From contig NZ_SCSK01000038.1 of the NCBI RefSeq assembly GCF_004297875.1, positions 1 through 64,000 of the forward strand: a stretch of DNA of 64,000 bases, written 5' to 3'. Below the pieces are notes generated by a model. It did not search any database, was not told where the DNA came from, and saw only the letters and a program-made list of their open reading frames with translations. The position numbers and the translations under genes were made by a program. Shown here in pieces: positions 8,745 to 16,649 of the stretch. This DNA is from Pandoraea sp. Lineage in GTDB: Bacteria > Pseudomonadota > Gammaproteobacteria > Burkholderiales > Burkholderiaceae. Within the stretch, counting starts at the first letter, position 1. Each line of letters starts with the position of its first letter.

Positions 8745-9887
8745 ATGACAGATTCCCAAGACCCCAAGCAGCCTCAAACGCCCTCCCAGCCGGCGGCACC
8801 GTCGGCGGCTCCCTCCGAAGTCGATCCGGCCAGCGCGCATATCGCCAGCGACCATCCGGTGCCACCGCCGATCCAGGGCGCAGAGTCGAATGAACCGCCC
8901 TCGCGCGCCGCGCATCCGAGCGGTGCGCAGCCACCCGCGGAGCCGCCTGCGGCTGCGCCGTCTGCCCCCAGCGAAGCCCCGGGTGGCAGCGGCGGCAACA
9001 CCGGCATGCCGTCTTATCTGTCGTCGGCCGACACGCCACTGGCGGTGTTGCGGCGCATCGTGACGGCGCGCTTTCGCGCCTGGTATGACCGGGCCGGGCA
9101 GCGGATCACGCAGCGCACGCTCAAGATCGGCATTTCCGCGCGCATCTTCCATCCCGAGCCCGGTTCCAAGGGGCTGCGCAGCAAGACGCTGCAATATCTC
9201 GAAGAGTCGATCGCACACTGGGTCATGTCGCGCGACGTGCTCGTCTTCATGATTCCGACGGTGGACACGCAAGGGTTGCTGCATCCGAGTCACATACGGC
9301 TGCGCGATTATGCCAAGCACCTCGACGGGCTGGTCCTGCAGGGCGGCGCCGATGTTTCTCCGCAGAGTTACTCGGAGGTGGCTACGCGCCACGAATGGCA
9401 AGGCGATCGCATGCGCGACATGTACGAATTGGAATTGCTGCACGAATTCATCGACGCCGGCAAGCCGATCCTCGGCGTGTGCCGCGGTTGTCAATTGATC
9501 AACGTCGCGTTCGGGGGCACGCTCTACCAAGACATTCAAACCGAATTGCCCGACGCGATCGCGCATGTCAACGAGCAGTACGACGCCAATCGTCATACGC
9601 TGTCGTTCCCGGAGGGCTCGTCGCTCAAGGCGATGCTCGCGGCGCAGGGCACGCCGATCGTCAATTCGATCCATCACCAGTCGGTCAGGACGCTGGGCAG
9701 GGATCTATCTGTCGAAGCGATCAGCGCCGACGACGGCGTGATCGAGGCTATTCGCCACCGCAAGTCGCCGTTCGTGGTGGGGCTGCAATGGCATCCGGAG
9801 TTTCACCGGGCCGGCGGGCCCGAGTTGCTCGATTGCACTCCGGTACTCGATACGTTTTTGCGGGCGGCTCGCGAGACGCGCTTCTAG
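8745..9887 (+). CDS. Gamma-glutamyl-gamma-aminobutyrate hydrolase-like (peptidase C26)
   Basis: A class I glutamine-amidotransferase-fold hydrolase, 380 aa. The catalytic nucleophile lies in GVCRGCQ (C246) and the His/Glu pair in WHPEFH (H350, E352), with the LVLQGGADVSP oxyanion segment near residue 200. PuuD hydrolyses gamma-Glu-GABA in putrescine breakdown, but no puu genes are nearby, so the substrate is open. Oddity: about 90 N-terminal residues are Pro/Ala/Ser-rich low complexity, and the catalytic domain begins only near residue 125, whereas PuuD is about 250 aa. A strong terminator follows. Confidence 0.88.
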   Translation: MTDSQDPKQPQTPSQPAAPSAAPSEVDPASAHIASDHPVPPPIQGAESNEPPSRAAHPSGAQPPAEPPAAAPSAPSEAPGGSGGNTGMPSYLSSADTPLAVLRRIVTARFRAWYDRAGQRITQRTLKIGISARIFHPEPGSKGLRSKTLQYLEESIAHWVMSRDVLVFMIPTVDTQGLLHPSHIRLRDYAKHLDGLVLQGGADVSPQSYSEVATRHEWQGDRMRDMYELELLHEFIDAGKPILGVCRGCQLINVAFGGTLYQDIQTELPDAIAHVNEQYDANRHTLSFPEGSSLKAMLAAQGTPIVNSIHHQSVRTLGRDLSVEAISADDGVIEAIRHRKSPFVVGLQWHPEFHRAGGPELLDCTPVLDTFLRAARETRF

Positions 9888-9913
9888 TCGCAAGTTTTAT
9901 TTGCAGACCAAAG

Positions 9914-9942
9914 AAAAAGGCACCGTTTTGCGGTGCCTTTTT
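9914..9942. terminator. Bidirectional intrinsic terminator
   Basis: AAAAAGGCACCG, loop TTTTG, CGGTGCCTTTTT: a 7-bp GC-rich stem flanked by A5 and T5. It is therefore a Rho-independent terminator on both strands, serving the C26 hydrolase on plus and the convergent porin on minus. Confidence 0.93.
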
Positions 9943-9962
9943 CACGTCAACTCACCGAGCGT

Positions 9963-11111
9963 TTAGAAGCGGTGGCGAATGCCGGTGCCGACCATCACCT
10001 GGGAGTCGGTCGAGGAGACGCCGCCCGCGCCGTTGATCGCGGCATTCAGGCCAGTGCCCTCGTTGTCGGCGACCTTCTGGTAGGTGCCTTCCAGATACAC
10101 ATCGGTGCGCTTGGACAGATGGTAGTCAGCCTGCAACGTGACGGTATGCCATTTCGGCTTCTGGCCGGTGGCATCGAGCTTGCCGTCGGTGAACGTGTAG
10201 GCCCCGGCCAGCGACACCGCCGGCGTCAGCGCATACTTGGCGTTGATTTCGTAGTTGTCGAACCGCACGCTCTGACCGTTGAAGCCGCCAATCGCCGTGC
10301 TGTTGAAGTTCGTCGACGCGACGTTATCCAATTGCGTGTGCGTCCACACCAGGCCGACGGTGGCCGGGCCGAAGGCATAGCTGCCGCCGACGCCGAACAC
10401 GCGTTGACGCGAGGCCAGGAAAATCGCGTCGCCCGAGCTTGCCGACGAATCGAGCGCGCCGCCGCCCAGATTGCCGTTGCCGCGATTGATCTGCAAGTAC
10501 GCCGCTGCCAAGCTCAGCGGACCGTTGTTGTATGCGGTACCAAAGCTGTAGGCGCGGTTGTCGGAGAAGCCGCCGGCTTTGTTGGAGAAGCCGTACAACG
10601 CGCCGAAGGTCAGGCCGTTGTAATTGACGCTCGAGTACTTGACCGAGTTGTTGATGCGGAACGAATTGTTGGTATTGTCGTTGTCATACGGGTGCGAAGC
10701 CATGACGCCGCCATATGCGCTGCCATTGAGCGTCAGGGGCGCGAGGTAGTCGACCACCGAGTCGTACTGACGACCGATCGTGAGCGCGCCGAACTGCGCG
10801 CTGCTCAGGCCGACATATGCCTGGCGGCCGAATTCGCGGCCGCCCTGGCCCAGTTTGCCATTCGCGATGTTGAAGCCGTTTTCCAACTTGAAGATGGCTT
10901 TCAGACCGTTACCCAGGTCTTCCGAGCCTTCCAGGCCCCAGCGGCTGACATTGACCATGCCGCTGGCGGCGGCCCAGTTGCTGTTGCCGCCCGAGTTGTT
11001 CACATAGGCCACGCCGGCATCGATCAAGCCATACAATGCCACGCTGCTTTGCGCTTGAGCAGCGGCGGAGAACGCACCGAGGGCCGCGAGCGCGAAGAGG
11101 GTTTTTTTCAT
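9963..11111 (-). CDS. Outer-membrane porin (Gram-negative trimeric, OmpC-like)
   Basis: A 382-aa precursor with a 20-residue Sec signal (MKKTLFALAALGAFSAAAQA, cut after AQA), then QSSVALYGLIDAGV, the first strand typical of Burkholderiales general porins. The motifs SRWGLEGSEDLGNGLKAIFKLE and FGRQAYVGLSS follow. The chain ends in ...GTGIRHRF with the terminal Phe needed for Bam recognition. It forms a trimeric beta-barrel for passive uptake of hydrophilic solutes. GGAG lies 9 bases before the ATG. High expression is likely, and the AT-rich leader with repeats points to regulation. Confidence 0.96.
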   Translation of the reverse strand: MKKTLFALAALGAFSAAAQAQSSVALYGLIDAGVAYVNNSGGNSNWAAASGMVNVSRWGLEGSEDLGNGLKAIFKLENGFNIANGKLGQGGREFGRQAYVGLSSAQFGALTIGRQYDSVVDYLAPLTLNGSAYGGVMASHPYDNDNTNNSFRINNSVKYSSVNYNGLTFGALYGFSNKAGGFSDNRAYSFGTAYNNGPLSLAAAYLQINRGNGNLGGGALDSSASSGDAIFLASRQRVFGVGGSYAFGPATVGLVWTHTQLDNVASTNFNSTAIGGFNGQSVRFDNYEINAKYALTPAVSLAGAYTFTDGKLDATGQKPKWHTVTLQADYHLSKRTDVYLEGTYQKVADNEGTGLNAAINGAGGVSSTDSQVMVGTGIRHRF

Positions 11112-11531
11112 GTGTTTGCTCCAGTGAGGTAATACAGGGGTTCAAACTTTGCGAATACATAATCACGCGGAACAGGACGCGTCGCCGGCGCTGTTGTCAA
11201 TCGCGCCGGCACGGCGGCCTGCGACAGCACCGCCCTGTTCAGTTGACAGCCACGAGTGTAGGGGTGAGGGTCTCCCGCATATATCGTGCTTCTCGCAATA
11301 ATTTGTTGCGGAAAATGAAAGAATCTTTTCCTATGGTCTAACTCGTTGTGGGAAAAGGAGTTTTCCTTATTTGAAAATATGAGTAGGATAGCGAAGTAAA
11401 TATTTGTTGCGAACCAGCCACACGGGAACTCGCGCACCGGAATGTGGCGGCGTGCTTTATTGCGTCAACCGGAATAATGCATTGCAGCGAATGCTGATAA
11501 TGAAAGCGCGCGAGCGCCCTATACTACGTTC
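11112..11531. promoter_or_regulatory. AT-rich control region upstream of the porin
   Basis: No gene here. The region is markedly AT-richer than its surroundings. It holds two inverted repeats built from the same arms: GGAAAA-N10-TTTTCC (11310-11331) and GGAAAA-N4-TTTTCC (11351-11366), with centres 38 bp apart. A 10-bp direct repeat ATTTGTTGCG occurs at 11301 and 11402. These probably belong to porin regulation. At the right edge a TATACT hexamer (11520-11525) could start the small RNA that follows. Confidence 0.5.
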
Positions 11532-11605
11532 CGCGAGAGGTTGACTTTTGCTTTGAGTGAAAAGTCTCCAAACCTTGGCGCGGCCCCTGGGCCGCGCTTT
11601 TTTTT
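11532..11605 (+). ncRNA. Candidate small RNA with two stem-loops
   Basis: A strong plus-strand intrinsic terminator sits here with no plus-strand gene before it: the porin and the EamA gene on either side are both on minus. Upstream of the terminator is a second hairpin: GGTT GACTTTT (11539-11549), a 10-nt loop, AAAAGTC (11560-11566), then AACC (11571-11574). A TATACT hexamer at 11520-11525 would place the start near 11532, giving an RNA of about 74 nt. The -35 match is poor. The 3' end is well supported and the 5' end is a guess. Confidence 0.5.
11578..11605 (+). terminator. Strong Rho-independent terminator, plus strand
   Basis: An 8-bp stem GCGCGGCC / GGCCGCGC with a CCTG loop, followed directly by eight Ts. 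The last T residues overlap the stop codon of the convergent EamA gene. On minus the T-run is missing, so this is a plus-strand signal. Confidence 0.9.
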
Positions 11606-12587
11606 ATTCGCGCCTTTGTACATCGCTTGTGTCGCGCTCGCCGGGCGCGAAGGTCATCAGGAGTATGCCGGCCGCGATCGGTAGCCCGCCGAGCAGGTCG
11701 CTCGCGTTGACTGGCTCGCCCAGCACCGCGAATGCGATCAGCGTGCCGAACAGCGGATTGAGAAAATGAAACGCGCTGGCGTTGCTCGCCACGCCGTTGC
11801 GGAGCAGCCAGAGCCACATCAGCGCCGCGCCGATCGACACGCCGCCGGCCAGATACAGCAGAGCGCCGACGAGCGATGCTTGCCAGTGGATCGCGTGAAA
11901 CTCACCCGTGGCCCCGGCCAGGACCGCCAGCGACACGGCACCCGCAACGGTTTGCAGTGTCGTCACCAGCAGAAAATCCTGGTGCGCGGCCGTGCGTTTG
12001 AGCAGGATCGTCCCGCACGCCAACGCCAGGACCCCCAGCAGCAACAACCCGACGCCCAACGGCGCCACGCCCGCGGCGCTCACATGATGGTGCACGACGA
12101 TGGATACGCCCGCTGCACCCAACGCCAGGCCAGCGAACCTGGACCAGGTCGCGCGCTCACGCAGCAGTGGAATCGCCAGGGCGCTGGTGATCAGCGGATA
12201 GACGCTCGTGAGCAGGGTGGCGAACCCGGCCGGCACCGTTTGCAGGGCGATCCAGCCCAGCCCGAGATAGACCGTGTTGTTGAGTATGCCGGCCAGCGCC
12301 AGGATGCCCAAGTGCTCCAGGCGCAGCGGCACGCGCCGCCGCCGGCTTCTGGCGACCACCAGCCCCACCAGGCACAGCGAGGCCAGGCCAAAGCGCATAG
12401 CCAGCAAGGCGAACGGGGGTGCCGACTGCAAGGCGATCTTGCCGGCGACGAAGGCTGAACTCCACAGCAGGCTGAACAGGCTGCCGAGCGCGACAACCTT
12501 GCCCAGGCGTGCTGATACCGGCTTTGCCGGCATCGCGGCGGGGGCGGCAGGGGCGGCCCCGGTGAGTTCGAGCAATTTTTGTGACAC
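11604..12587 (-). CDS. EamA/DMT-family transporter
   Basis: A 327-aa membrane protein with two EamA repeats (about residues 30-160 and 175-312). It has the helix-1 motif LLWSSAFVAGKIAL, TVPAGFATLLTSVYPLITSALA, and the C-terminal FHFLNPLFGTLIAFAVLGE. A 25-residue Ala/Pro-rich N-terminal tail precedes helix 1. Such proteins export small metabolites; the substrate is unknown. It is transcribed divergently from a LysR gene 98 bp away, a classic arrangement in which the LysR protein controls the exporter. Confidence 0.9.
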   Translation of the reverse strand: MSQKLLELTGAAPAAPAAMPAKPVSARLGKVVALGSLFSLLWSSAFVAGKIALQSAPPFALLAMRFGLASLCLVGLVVARSRRRRVPLRLEHLGILALAGILNNTVYLGLGWIALQTVPAGFATLLTSVYPLITSALAIPLLRERATWSRFAGLALGAAGVSIVVHHHVSAAGVAPLGVGLLLLGVLALACGTILLKRTAAHQDFLLVTTLQTVAGAVSLAVLAGATGEFHAIHWQASLVGALLYLAGGVSIGAALMWLWLLRNGVASNASAFHFLNPLFGTLIAFAVLGEPVNASDLLGGLPIAAGILLMTFAPGERDTSDVQRRE

Positions 12588-12644
12588 GACGGACCTCCGC
12601 TGTTTCGGTTCTACCGGAAATCAGCTTACGCGTGCTTCCATAAT

Positions 12645-12685
12645 TTGATAAATTGATAATTGAACGATCAAAATGAGATTATCAA
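12645..12685. promoter_or_regulatory. AT-rich LysR operator region
   Basis: Overlapping repeats lie in the EamA/lysR divergent gap: TTGATAA at 12645 and 12653, TTGAT-N9-ATCAA (12653-12671), and TTATCAA (12679-12685) ending directly before the lysR ATG. The inverted arms TTGATAA/TTATCAA suit a LysR-type binding site that controls both genes and autoregulates. Confidence 0.5.
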
Positions 12686-13561
12686 ATGAGAAACTTCGAT
12701 ACGGATGTCTTGCGCGCTTTGGTGGCGATTGCCGATACGACGAGCTTTTCGTTGGCCGCTGCTCGGCTTGGACGGTCCCAGTCGGCCATCAGCCTGCAGA
12801 TCAAGCGGCTCGAAGAGCAGGTCGGCAAGGCGTTGCTCACGCGCACCCAGGGCCGCGTGAGCGGCCCGACTGCCGAAGGCCGGTTGCTGATCGACTACGC
12901 CCGCCAGATCCTGCGGCTCAACGATGAGGTAGCCGAAGTGTTGTTCGAGCCCTCGCTGGGGGGACGGCTGCGCGTGGGGGTGCCGGAGGAGTTGATGGAG
13001 AACGCGTTCACCGGTGTGCTCGATGAATTCAGCCGCGCTTACCCGCGCGTCGCGCTGAGCTTGAACTGTGACTTGTCGGTGCAATTGGCGAGTTTGCTCG
13101 AGGCCGGCGAGCTTGACGTTGCCCTGCTCAAATCGGTGAATGCCGATCCGCGCGCCAAGGACACGCTATGGCACGAGCCGCTGGTCTGGATGCGCGGCAT
13201 CGCGCATCCGGTGCCGCAGGCACGGCCGCTGCCCATCGCGGTGTTCCAGGAGGGATGCGTGTTTCGAGTGGCCGCGCTCGAGCGTCTGGCGCGGCACGAT
13301 ATCGCCTGGCGCATTGCCTTCACGGGCCACAGCTATGCCGGCCTGAGGCATGCGGTGGCCAGCGGACTGGCGGTCTCGCCGCTGCCGCTGAGTCTGTTGA
13401 GCGACGGTCTGGAAATCGTCGGCGAAGGATTGCCTCGCCTGCCGCAGGCGCGCCTGTTGGCGCGTTTCGCGTCCGGCGAGCCTATGCCCGCCGCGCGGCG
13501 CCTGGTAGAGATGTTCCGCGAGCAACTATGGAGCGGCCGACGTCGTGAGCGCTTGGCCTGA
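12686..13561 (+). CDS. LysR-family transcriptional regulator
   Basis: A 291-aa regulator. The N-terminal winged helix-turn-helix (about 1-65) includes TTSFSLAAARLGRSQSAISLQIKRLEEQVGKALLTRT. The effector-binding periplasmic-protein-like domain runs from about residue 90 to the end. It is divergent from the EamA exporter, its likely target, with dyad repeats in the shared promoter. The effector is unknown. There is no clear Shine-Dalgarno before the ATG. The gene ends 22 bp from the convergent sigma-54 activator. Confidence 0.92.
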   Translation: MRNFDTDVLRALVAIADTTSFSLAAARLGRSQSAISLQIKRLEEQVGKALLTRTQGRVSGPTAEGRLLIDYARQILRLNDEVAEVLFEPSLGGRLRVGVPEELMENAFTGVLDEFSRAYPRVALSLNCDLSVQLASLLEAGELDVALLKSVNADPRAKDTLWHEPLVWMRGIAHPVPQARPLPIAVFQEGCVFRVAALERLARHDIAWRIAFTGHSYAGLRHAVASGLAVSPLPLSLLSDGLEIVGEGLPRLPQARLLARFASGEPMPAARRLVEMFREQLWSGRRRERLA

Positions 13562-13583
13562 AGTGCGGCAAGCGCGGGGCATG

Positions 13584-14717
13584 CTACGCGCTTGCGCCAT
13601 GCAGCACGACCAATTCGCTCGCGCAATCTCGCATGTGCGGAATGCGCAACTGCTTGAGCTTGCGGTAGAGTGAGGCCCGGCACACGCCGAGCGTTCTGGC
13701 GGCAGCGGAAATATTCCAGCGGCTGGCCGTCAATGCATGCAGCACGCGCTCGCGTTCCGAGAGCGGTGCGCTGTCCGGAGTGCAGTCCGGCCGCGCCGCA
13801 TGTAATGGCGCAGCCTCCGGCGCCTCACTCGGCGGCTGGACGGGGCGGGATCCAGCGATATTGCCGGTGAGCAATTCGGCCGGCAAATCGCGCAGCTCGA
13901 CGCGTGGGCCGCTCATCACCGCGCACGCGTAGCGGACCGTGGTTTTCAATTGGCGCAGGTTACCGGGCCAGCGATGACGCGCCAGCGCCGCGAGCGCGTC
14001 CGGCGCAATCAGTCGTGCCGTGTCGACGGCGTCGCCAAGCTCGCCCGGTTCGTCCAGCTCCTGCAGTTCATCGGCCAACATGCGCGCCAGCACCGTGGTG
14101 AAATCGGTGCGCTCGCGCAGCGGCGGCAAGCGCAGCACGCCCACCGCGATACGGTAATAGAGATCCTCGCGAAAGCGCCCCTGGGCAACCAGCTCGGGCA
14201 AATCCTGGTGGGTCGCGCAGATCAATTGCACGTCGACCGGCACCGGCGCGCTGCTGCCCAGCGGGGTGACTTCGCGCTCCGACAGTACGCGTAGCAGGCG
14301 CGTTTGCAGCGCGAGCGGCATGTCGCCGATTTCGTCGAGGAACAGCGTGCCGCCGTCGGCTTGCTGGACACGTCCTTTCATGCCGCCGGGCAGGGCGCCG
14401 GAGAAGGCGCCGCGCGCATAGCCGAACAATTCGCTTTCGATCAGATGCTCGGGAATCGAGGCGCAATTGATCGCCACCATCGCGCGCGCCCGGCGCTGGC
14501 TGTAGCTGTGCAGCGCGCGGGCCAGATATTCCTTGCCTGTGCCGGTTTCGCCAAGAATCAACACCGGCAGGCCCCGATCGATGAAGCGTTTGCCACGCGC
14601 GATCAGGTGCTGCATCGCAGCATCGGCGCCGCACAGCAAATCGATCGGCATATAACGGGAAGCGGTTGAGATGGCGCGAGGCGAGCGTGAGGCAGCCACG
14701 GCGAGATGAGCTGGCAT
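13584..14717 (-). CDS. Sigma-54-dependent activator without sensor domain
   Basis: A 377-aa AAA+ enhancer-binding protein. Visible parts: Walker A GETGTGKE (56-63), the sigma-54 contact loop GAFSGA (103-108, where GAFTGA is usual), Walker [12 protein letters not shown] (123-133), and [18 protein letters not shown] Fis-type helix-turn-helix follows at about 323-358 ([23 protein letters not shown]). Only about 20 residues precede the ATPase, so there is no GAF, PAS or receiver domain. The start is the ATG with AAGGAG 8 bases upstream. It probably activates the two divergent sigma-54 promoters at 19.65 and 19.93 kb. It is divergent from a BenM-like LysR gene, which might supply effector control. 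Confidence 0.93.
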   Translation of the reverse strand: MPAHLAVAASRSPRAISTASRYMPIDLLCGADAAMQHLIARGKRFIDRGLPVLILGETGTGKEYLARALHSYSQRRARAMVAINCASIPEHLIESELFGYARGAFSGALPGGMKGRVQQADGGTLFLDEIGDMPLALQTRLLRVLSEREVTPLGSSAPVPVDVQLICATHQDLPELVAQGRFREDLYYRIAVGVLRLPPLRERTDFTTVLARMLADELQELDEPGELGDAVDTARLIAPDALAALARHRWPGNLRQLKTTVRYACAVMSGPRVELRDLPAELLTGNIAGSRPVQPPSEAPEAAPLHAARPDCTPDSAPLSERERVLHALTASRWNISAAARTLGVCRASLYRKLKQLRIPHMRDCASELVVLHGASA

Positions 14718-14851
14718 GTGTGTCTCCTTGTCTGCAGCTTGCCGAGGAGGGCTTTTGGCCGGGCAAGCTTGACGCGATGCATGCGTGGCACCGCGAAACA
14801 AGATTAACGCCGCTGATTAATAACATCCAATACAATATACATGCCTCATTA

Positions 14852-14866
14852 ATACCTTGAAGGTAT
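14852..14866. promoter_or_regulatory. BenM/CatM-type box (ATAC-N7-GTAT) at lysR start
   Basis: ATACCTTGAAGGTAT is a dyad with 7-bp arms and one central base. It fits both the general T-N11-A LysR motif and the ATAC-N7-GTAT consensus known for BenM/CatM. It overlaps the GAAGG ribosome-binding site and ends 3 bases before the ATG. Two additional ATAC half-sites lie at 14830 and 14837. The position implies autorepression, with control of the divergent sigma-54 activator gene 135 bp away possible. Confidence 0.7.
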
Positions 14867-14869
14867 CAA

Positions 14870-15796
14870 ATGATCGAATTGCGCCATTTGCATTACTTTG
14901 TCGTACTGGCCGAGACGCTGCACTACGGCCGAGCCGCCAAGCAGTTGCATATTTCCCAGCCACCACTGAGTCGCCAGATCGTCCTGATGGAGCGGGAGCT
15001 TGGCGTGCCGCTGTTCGAGCGCACTCGCCGCAGCGTGCGTCTGACGCGCGCGGGCGAGCGCTTTTACCATGATGCGCGCGACATCCTGAATGCCATGGCG
15101 CTCGCCAAGCGCAATGCCGTCAGCGCCAGCCGCGGCGAGGAGGGCGCGATTTCCATCGGATTCATGATGTCGTCGGCCTATAACGTGCTACCCAGCCTGA
15201 CGCGCACATATGCCGCGGCCTTCCCGAAGGTCGACATGAAACTGAGCGAGACGCTGCCCAATCTGCTGGTCGAGGCGGTGCGCACCGGGCAGACCGACGT
15301 CGGCATCATGTATCGGCCGCCCGATTGCGAGGGCCTGGATACCCTGACGGTCTATCGTGAGGAATTGGTCGCGGTACTGCCGCAACGCCACCGGTTACTG
15401 AAGAGCGGCAAAGTAGATATTGGCGAGCTGGCCGATGAGTCTTTCGTGTCGTTTCCCCGCGAGGTGGCGCCGGTGGTGTACGACAAGATTGTCGACCACT
15501 GCCGCCATGCGGGTTTCATGCCGCGCATCCGGCTCGAAACGAATTTGCAGCAGACCATCGTCAATTTGGTGGGCGAGGGGTTGGGCGTGGCACTGGTGCC
15601 GTGGTCGATGCGCAGCATGCAGTTGCCCAACGTGGCGTTCAAGCCGTTGCGCAACGCGCCGGTCGTGGAAGTCGCGTTGCTGTGGGGCAGCGACAACCAT
15701 AATCCGTGCGTGGCGACCTTCGCCGGCAATGCGCAAACAGTCTGGCAGTCGCTGCAACGCGAAGCCAAGCGCGGCCTGGTGCCCGACGTCGTATGA
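14870..15796 (+). CDS. LysR-family regulator, BenM/CatM-like
   Basis: A 308-aa protein that opens MIELRHLHYFVVLAETLHYGRAAKQLHISQPPLSRQI, the N-terminal pattern typical of the BenM/CatM/CbnR group of LysR regulators of aromatic and organic-acid catabolism. The co-inducer domain occupies about 90-300. It is divergent from the sensorless sigma-54 activator and faces the SDR end of the TRAP operon. An ATAC-N7-GTAT box overlaps its translation start. I infer that it senses the substrate or an intermediate of the neighbouring catabolic operons; the effector is unknown. Confidence 0.92.
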   Translation: MIELRHLHYFVVLAETLHYGRAAKQLHISQPPLSRQIVLMERELGVPLFERTRRSVRLTRAGERFYHDARDILNAMALAKRNAVSASRGEEGAISIGFMMSSAYNVLPSLTRTYAAAFPKVDMKLSETLPNLLVEAVRTGQTDVGIMYRPPDCEGLDTLTVYREELVAVLPQRHRLLKSGKVDIGELADESFVSFPREVAPVVYDKIVDHCRHAGFMPRIRLETNLQQTIVNLVGEGLGVALVPWSMRSMQLPNVAFKPLRNAPVVEVALLWGSDNHNPCVATFAGNAQTVWQSLQREAKRGLVPDVV

Positions 15797-15823
15797 ATGG
15801 GGGCACGGCCCCCGGTAATCAAA

Positions 15824-16579
15824 TCAAATTTCCAGAATGCCAGCCGCCATGAATCCCCCGTCGACCGGCAGGATATGACCGGTGACGTAAGAGGCATCGT
15901 CCGAGGCGAGGAAGCTGATCGCGCCGGCGATCTCTTCGGGTACGCCGTAGCGGCCGGCGGGTGTCGCCCGCAGATAGTTCTGTCGCGAGATATCGGAATG
16001 CAGTTCGCGCGTGAGCGGCGTGTCGATCGGCCCCGGGGCGATGCCGTTGACGGTAATGCCGTGCGGCGCCAGTTCGATCGCCATTTGCCGCGTCAGTCCC
16101 ACCACGGCGGCCTTGGAGGTGCCGTAGGCAGTGCGTCCCGCACTGGCACGCAGGCCCGCGACCGAAGACAGATTGATGATGCGGCCCCAGCCGCGCGGCA
16201 GCATCATGCGTGCGGCATGCTGGCCGCAGAGCATCGAGCCGGTGACGTTGACGGCCATCACCTGATGCCAGTGGTCGAGCGGATACTCGATGAACGGAAT
16301 GGTTTTGGCGATGCCCGCGTTGTTGACCAGGATGTCGCAGCGCCCGTACCGTTTGGCTACCGTTTCGAAGCCCGCCGCGATCGAGTCGGCATCGCCGACG
16401 TTCATGGCCAGCGCCAGCGCTTCCCGTCCCTCGCCCTGCAGCTTCTGCGCTGTGTCCTGTGCCGCTTGCGTGTTCAGATCGGCAATCACCACCGCGCAGC
16501 CGTCGCGCGCCAGGCGCGCGGCGATGGCCGCGCCGATGCCCATGCCGGCGCCGGTCACTACAGCAACTTTGCTGCTCAT
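15824..16579 (-). CDS. Short-chain dehydrogenase/reductase
   Basis: A 251-aa classical SDR with an intact catalytic set: cofactor loop TGAGMGIG (9-16), NNAG (86-89), N111, S139, and YGTSK (Y152, K156). The Asp in IADLN at the end of beta-2 suggests NAD(H) rather than NADP(H). It is the last gene of the minus-strand operon dctP-dctQM-SDR, so it probably oxidises the imported hydroxy-acid to an oxo-acid in the cytosol. AGGAGT precedes the ATG. Annotations such as 3-oxoacyl-ACP or 3-hydroxybutyrate dehydrogenase are possible; the substrate is not established. Confidence 0.92.
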   Translation of the reverse strand: MSSKVAVVTGAGMGIGAAIAARLARDGCAVVIADLNTQAAQDTAQKLQGEGREALALAMNVGDADSIAAGFETVAKRYGRCDILVNNAGIAKTIPFIEYPLDHWHQVMAVNVTGSMLCGQHAARMMLPRGWGRIINLSSVAGLRASAGRTAYGTSKAAVVGLTRQMAIELAPHGITVNGIAPGPIDTPLTRELHSDISRQNYLRATPAGRYGVPEEIAGAISFLASDDASYVTGHILPVDGGFMAAGILEI

Positions 16580-16623
16580 TATTTGTACTCCTAAATAGTA
16601 GAATAGGACAACTGGTCTAAGCA

Positions 16624-16640
16624 GCCCGCTTCAAGCGGGC
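16624..16640 (-). other. Small hairpin between dctQM and SDR
   Basis: GCCCGCT, loop TCA, AGCGGGC, in the 70-bp spacer between the TRAP permease and the SDR. There is no T-run. More likely an intra-operon processing or stabilising hairpin than a terminator. Confidence 0.4.
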
Positions 16641-16649
16641 CGCGAAGCG

